64,000 bases of DNA, taken from assembly GCF_958298935.1 (NCBI RefSeq), contig NC_084923.1, forward strand, positions 30,224,501-30,288,500, written 5' to 3'. Origin of the DNA: Phragmites australis. Its lineage: Eukaryota; Streptophyta; Magnoliopsida; Poales; Poaceae. The translations under genes and the position numbers were made by a program. The notes under the pieces are model-generated. The model was given only the letters and a program-made list of their open reading frames with translations. It made no database searches and was not told the DNA's origin. Each line of letters opens with the position of its first letter. Positions within the stretch are counted from its first letter, which is position 1. Positions 59,047 to 64,000 of this stretch are shown piece by piece.

Positions 59047-62000
59047 GTGACTAATTCATAATTTTTGCGTGATGAACAAACTCATTTTATTATTTAAACG
59101 AAATGAACAAGTAAAGGAGGAATGCGTTAGGAATATAAAGTGTTTATCCATTACGTATAAGTTAGTTAATAAAGTCATGTACTATATATATTATCCTAAA
59201 GTTACTATTAAATACAAGTTGCTATTCCTAACATAACATATAAAGCTAAAATTAGAAGGGTCCCTCTAGTTATCGGTCGACAGATTTTGGTGTTCAGAAT
59301 ATGTCAAATTTTGAGCCAATCATATTCTACTATGTAGCTATACCAGTTCGTCTGATAAAAAACCTAGCTCAATAAAGAAGCATTATGCTGTATGACAAAC
59401 GGGTCTAGGAAATGACCCAAAGCCCGCTAAGAAGTAGAACCAAAAAATAGGCCCAAACCCCACTAAGAAACTCAAAAACAAACCCAAACAAATAGGCCCA
59501 TATAAAAAACATGTGGTTTTCCAGTAGGCAATAATTAACTCAGAATTAAATCAAAAATAGCCCGAAGTATTGACTTGACCAATTTATTCGGACAACTTTC
59601 CACTCAACCTATTTCTCCATTCTTTTTGGAACTCTTAATGTTCTGAATGTCATCTTAAGAGAATTCGTCCACCAACTTAGCAACAAACCTCTATAGTTCT
59701 ATATACTTGATCATGAAAACACTGCAATCAACACTGCAAAAGAAAATCTTGAGCATAAAATGCTCAGCTAGCATAGGGAAAGATAGAAATGACCACAGTT
59801 CGATGAACTTACATATTGGTTTATTTTGGTACTTATGGATAGCCAATCCTAAATATGTCAAAGGAATTTCGGCATATACAAATTCATACCACACATGCCT
59901 GAAGGAGGCACCTACAAAGATAAAAAAAATGCATATATAATCAAAATTCATGGCATTGAAGGTGTGTTAAATGCAACACATGGTGCATTGTATGATATTT
60001 ACTCAAAAAACAAGTCGATGGGGGGGGGGGGGCATTGTGCCTAGTAATGGCCTCTGATAAGTGACAAAAAGTTTATATAATAGGCGCAAGGGATAATGCC
60101 TTGTAATAGGCTCTGGAGGAGTTAGCCTAAAAAAGGACATAAATCAGCAAAAAAGGTGGACCCCTTGGTCGACTTAGAGAAGGAAAAAACACAAAAAGGT
60201 TTAAACTAAGAAGGGTGCAAGACAGACAACAAGAATAAGATGTAAAACCCCAAGCTGTAGAGGTAAACAATAGGACCAGAATAGAATCAACAATCACACC
60301 AAAACTTCTCGCAACAACATAGAAACGTATGTCACCAGTTACAAAAAAGGGCATGAGTAACTCATCGCCTCCAATCCTACCAAAGAAAAGAAGCAGCTAT
60401 AAAAAACTCCAGCCAAGAAAAAATATCAATAAAACCATCATTGCACCTACTACACGTAATTCATGGCCAGGTTGGCCTTATTGACTCAAAAGCAACCACA
60501 ATCCATCCATCATCTCAACATCAACGCCAAGTAGGAAGGAAAAACTCCAACATCATAACCTTCATCTCACAAATATCAACACCAAGTAATTGAGAAGCAA
60601 TATTCTTTAGAAGAAGCACGACTAGGCTTAACTAACAAATGCACGTACTACACTGTATAACTCACAATACAATAACTCATAAAAGAAGCACACTATGTAA
60701 CACAAAAAATAATATTCAGACTACATAACTCATCTAGTGAAAACCATGCAACTCATCTAAGATCACGTAACTCACAAAACAAACTACGTTAGTGGAAGCA
60801 ACAATTGCGCTTTATCTCCTACAACTTCAAAATGTGGAAAGAAGGAGCTTAGACTGCCACAAAGCGAGCAATAAAAGATATACAGAAGGAGAGAGAGATA
60901 GAGAGAAATATATATAGAGAGAGTAAATAAAGAAACAAAGCCACATAGACATATCTAGAGAGACAAATAGATAGATAGAGAGGTAGACACATAGAGACGA
61001 TAAAAAAAAAGAGATAGGGGGAGACAGAAATAAAGAGTAGAGTATATAAAGAAATAGAGGGACAGAGACATATATACACAACGAGAGATACTGATCAAGA
61101 GAGATAGAGAGAGACATACATATAGAGAGAAATACATAAATAGAGAAAAAAAGAGAGTAAAAAAGAAGATAGAAACATATAAGAGGGACACAGAGGGGGA
61201 GATGTAAAGAAGCAGAACAGCATAAACACAACACACACATAGAGGAAAAAGTTTAATAAGATACATAAAAAAAGATTACATCATACAGTGAGGTTCCTAG
61301 CTCTTGGCAACTTTTAGATATAAGTTTTGTTCAACAAGATACTTAACTATATCCGAAGCATGAGTATGAAATGTGCCAACATTTTGACAAAATATAGAAT
61401 CTGAAACAACTAGTTGGTGCATGATATTGGTCACTAAACCAAAGGTATTTCTTTCTTGTTTATCACTTATGATTGTCCCACTAATGGCATGGACATTAGT
61501 CGATCAATAGATATTTGCAGATCATTTGGCATTCATATATATACTCATTACAAAATACCTTAACATTGTTGCTTACTCATGATGATGCATGTATATACTC
61601 AGAGAAAATACCTAATAATGATGACAGAATTACTAGCAAGGTACATACAGACTAGAAGTATAACTTAAAAAAAACTAAAATTGGAATACTATACGAACTT
61701 GGAACATATCCATAACACCTAAAACGTTTTTTAAGCATCAAAGCAGCTGAGTTCATACATACAATAATGGACAAACTGATTTATTCAGGGATTAGAAAGC
61801 ATAACAGACAGCATATCAACCATGTGCTAATGCTAGTGAGCTTGCAAAATTGAACCTAAAAAGTCCAAACTCAAGTTCAGACATATATTGAATTAGCAAA
61901 CTTGCAAAATAGAGTTCAAGCATACAGTAAAATTATTGAACATCCAAAAGGAACATATCAAACAATCACCTAAAATGCCCCACTGAAACACCATAGATGC

Positions 62001-63190
62001 TGCTTTGCCTTGAGATACCTCCAGAAAGCTACACACAAAAAAGAGTGGGACATAGAAAAAATTAGATAACAATAAAGAGGGAGATTCATCGCAATACAAC
62101 ATGGAAAAGCAATACAAAGGGGATCTGAACCCTACTCGACTACACCCCCAGGTTCACTACTCCAGCATGTCCCAACCCTAACATAACAGAAGAAAATGAA
62201 CTACAAATTCATCAAATAGATCACAAGCGTGAATCAGATAGATTTATACAGGGTTTGTAGAAGCCTAACCCAACAACCATTGAACCAATCAAATTACATG
62301 ACCAAGGAAAAGCATAAGAACTTGCATAAACAGATGAAATCTAAATGACATTTCATCTCTAATGAACTAGAAACAGAACTCACTAAGAACAGGAATCTTG
62401 AGACTGCTCTATTCCTCCCTACTTTAAACACTGCTGAACCCTAACAAAACAAATCTAAAAAAAATGGCACAAATCAAACCTCTAAAATAGGAGAACAATT
62501 GAAAACCAAGAGGGAGTGACTGGATCTCTCAACAAATGAATGGATCTAAAACAAACAAAAATGAACCTCCTCCGTTCACCTCTACCTCCTGTTACCAGAG
62601 GTGAACAGAGGTAATAATCAACACAACACAACTGCATATTTTGAACACCTTACTACAGAAGCAACTTGGATTCCTCTCTCCCTCTCAATCATTTGCTCAC
62701 AAATCAAGCCCTAAATTCAAGAGGAACACACAGAAACCACTGGGAAATGAACAAATCTCTCATCCAATCGAGTAAATCAAACAACAAAATGCTCCAATCA
62801 ACACAAACTAACCTTGATTCGCCTGCTGTGTGAGGAGAGTGAAGGCGACGAGGAAGAACTGGACGCAGTGATGCATTGGCTAGGTGTCACCTTAAGAAAG
62901 GAGAAGAGATGCAAGAGGTTACAAAGTGCTAGAAGAGAGAGGGGAAGATAGAGGGGCGTGGTCTTTGAGAAAGTCAAATACACATCCATCCGGTCACCGC
63001 TACTCCTATCTGGTTGCAGATGTAGATCCGAATTCGACAACAGTAGTACCCATTAGCATAACTTTCAAATCAAATGAAATCGAAAGTTAGCACAACCTTC
63101 AAAGCAGATCAAGAGATCACAAATTAGACAGATTTAACATAAAAAAATCTGTAATAGCAAAATTCAAATTAGAATTATGGTTTTTTATAC
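59047..63190. other. Unassigned AT-rich intergenic DNA
   Basis: I see no protein family or RNA gene in these 4.1 kb. It contains a run of G at about 60020-60031, a long purine-rich low-complexity tract at 60885-61215 (GAGAGATAGAGAGA units) and an exact 10-bp inverted repeat GTTCACCTCT/AGAGGTGAAC at 62574-62583 and 62597-62606. Degenerate transposon remnants are likely, but I cannot name them. Confidence 0.4.

Positions 63191-64000
<810 letters not shown>

Noticed and set aside
60827..61266. Hydrophobic Leu/Ser/Tyr-rich open frames that look like membrane proteins
   Set aside because: They come from the purine-rich low-complexity tract read on the pyrimidine strand. They have no start context, family or conservation.

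Overview
The window looks like nuclear DNA of a grass (Poaceae). A magnesium-chelatase ChlI gene with a chloroplast transit peptide and a secreted class III peroxidase, both with GT-AG introns, sit in a dense field of nested Ty3/Gypsy, Ty1/Copia, LINE and hAT elements of grass type. The genus is not resolved. Only these two host genes look intact. One further host gene, a PF03407 nucleotide-diphospho-sugar transferase, survives as a broken 3' part.

Layout: 1-2055 is the 3' end of a Tat-lineage Gypsy element (A) with an antisense spliced gene. 2056-2416 is a LINE zinc-binding-domain scrap. 2417-6151 is the 5' half of a second Tat-lineage element (C: LTR, gag, protease, start of RT). 6152-8377 is intergenic with a Stowaway end. 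8378-9786 is ChlI on the minus strand. 10352-11329 is a possible hAT derivative. 12107-26470 is a Copia element (minus strand) split by a chromovirus-like Gypsy element with 3-kb LTRs (12644-21331). 27491-31634 is a 4.1-kb hAT transposon with a perfect 8-bp target duplication and a decayed transposase. 31837-32258 is the glycosyltransferase-like pseudogene. 32259-34118 holds exon-like pieces and a possible Helitron 3' end.

34119-57064 is one LINE torn open by later insertions: a 391-bp hAT MITE (34202-34592) and a Tekay-type chromovirus (35551-56279, minus strand). The left LTR of that chromovirus was itself invaded by another Tat-lineage element (36259-45849, minus strand). The LINE reading frame resumes at 56280 and ends in a 12-base A-run at 57053-57064. 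57528-58838 is the peroxidase. 59047-64000 has no gene I can name.

Points that stand out: (i) both Tat-lineage elements with a preserved 3' region carry a PF04195-type gene on the strand opposite to gag-pol, with GT-AG introns and, in one copy, its own TATA box; (ii) a 98-99-bp minisatellite lies between the convergent pol and antisense genes of the nested Tat element; (iii) one deletion explains both the missing 5' end of that element and about 0.9 kb missing from the host LTR; (iv) the chromovirus carries an extra leader ORF and an LTR array of palindromic motifs. I found no complete undescribed system beyond these element-borne features.
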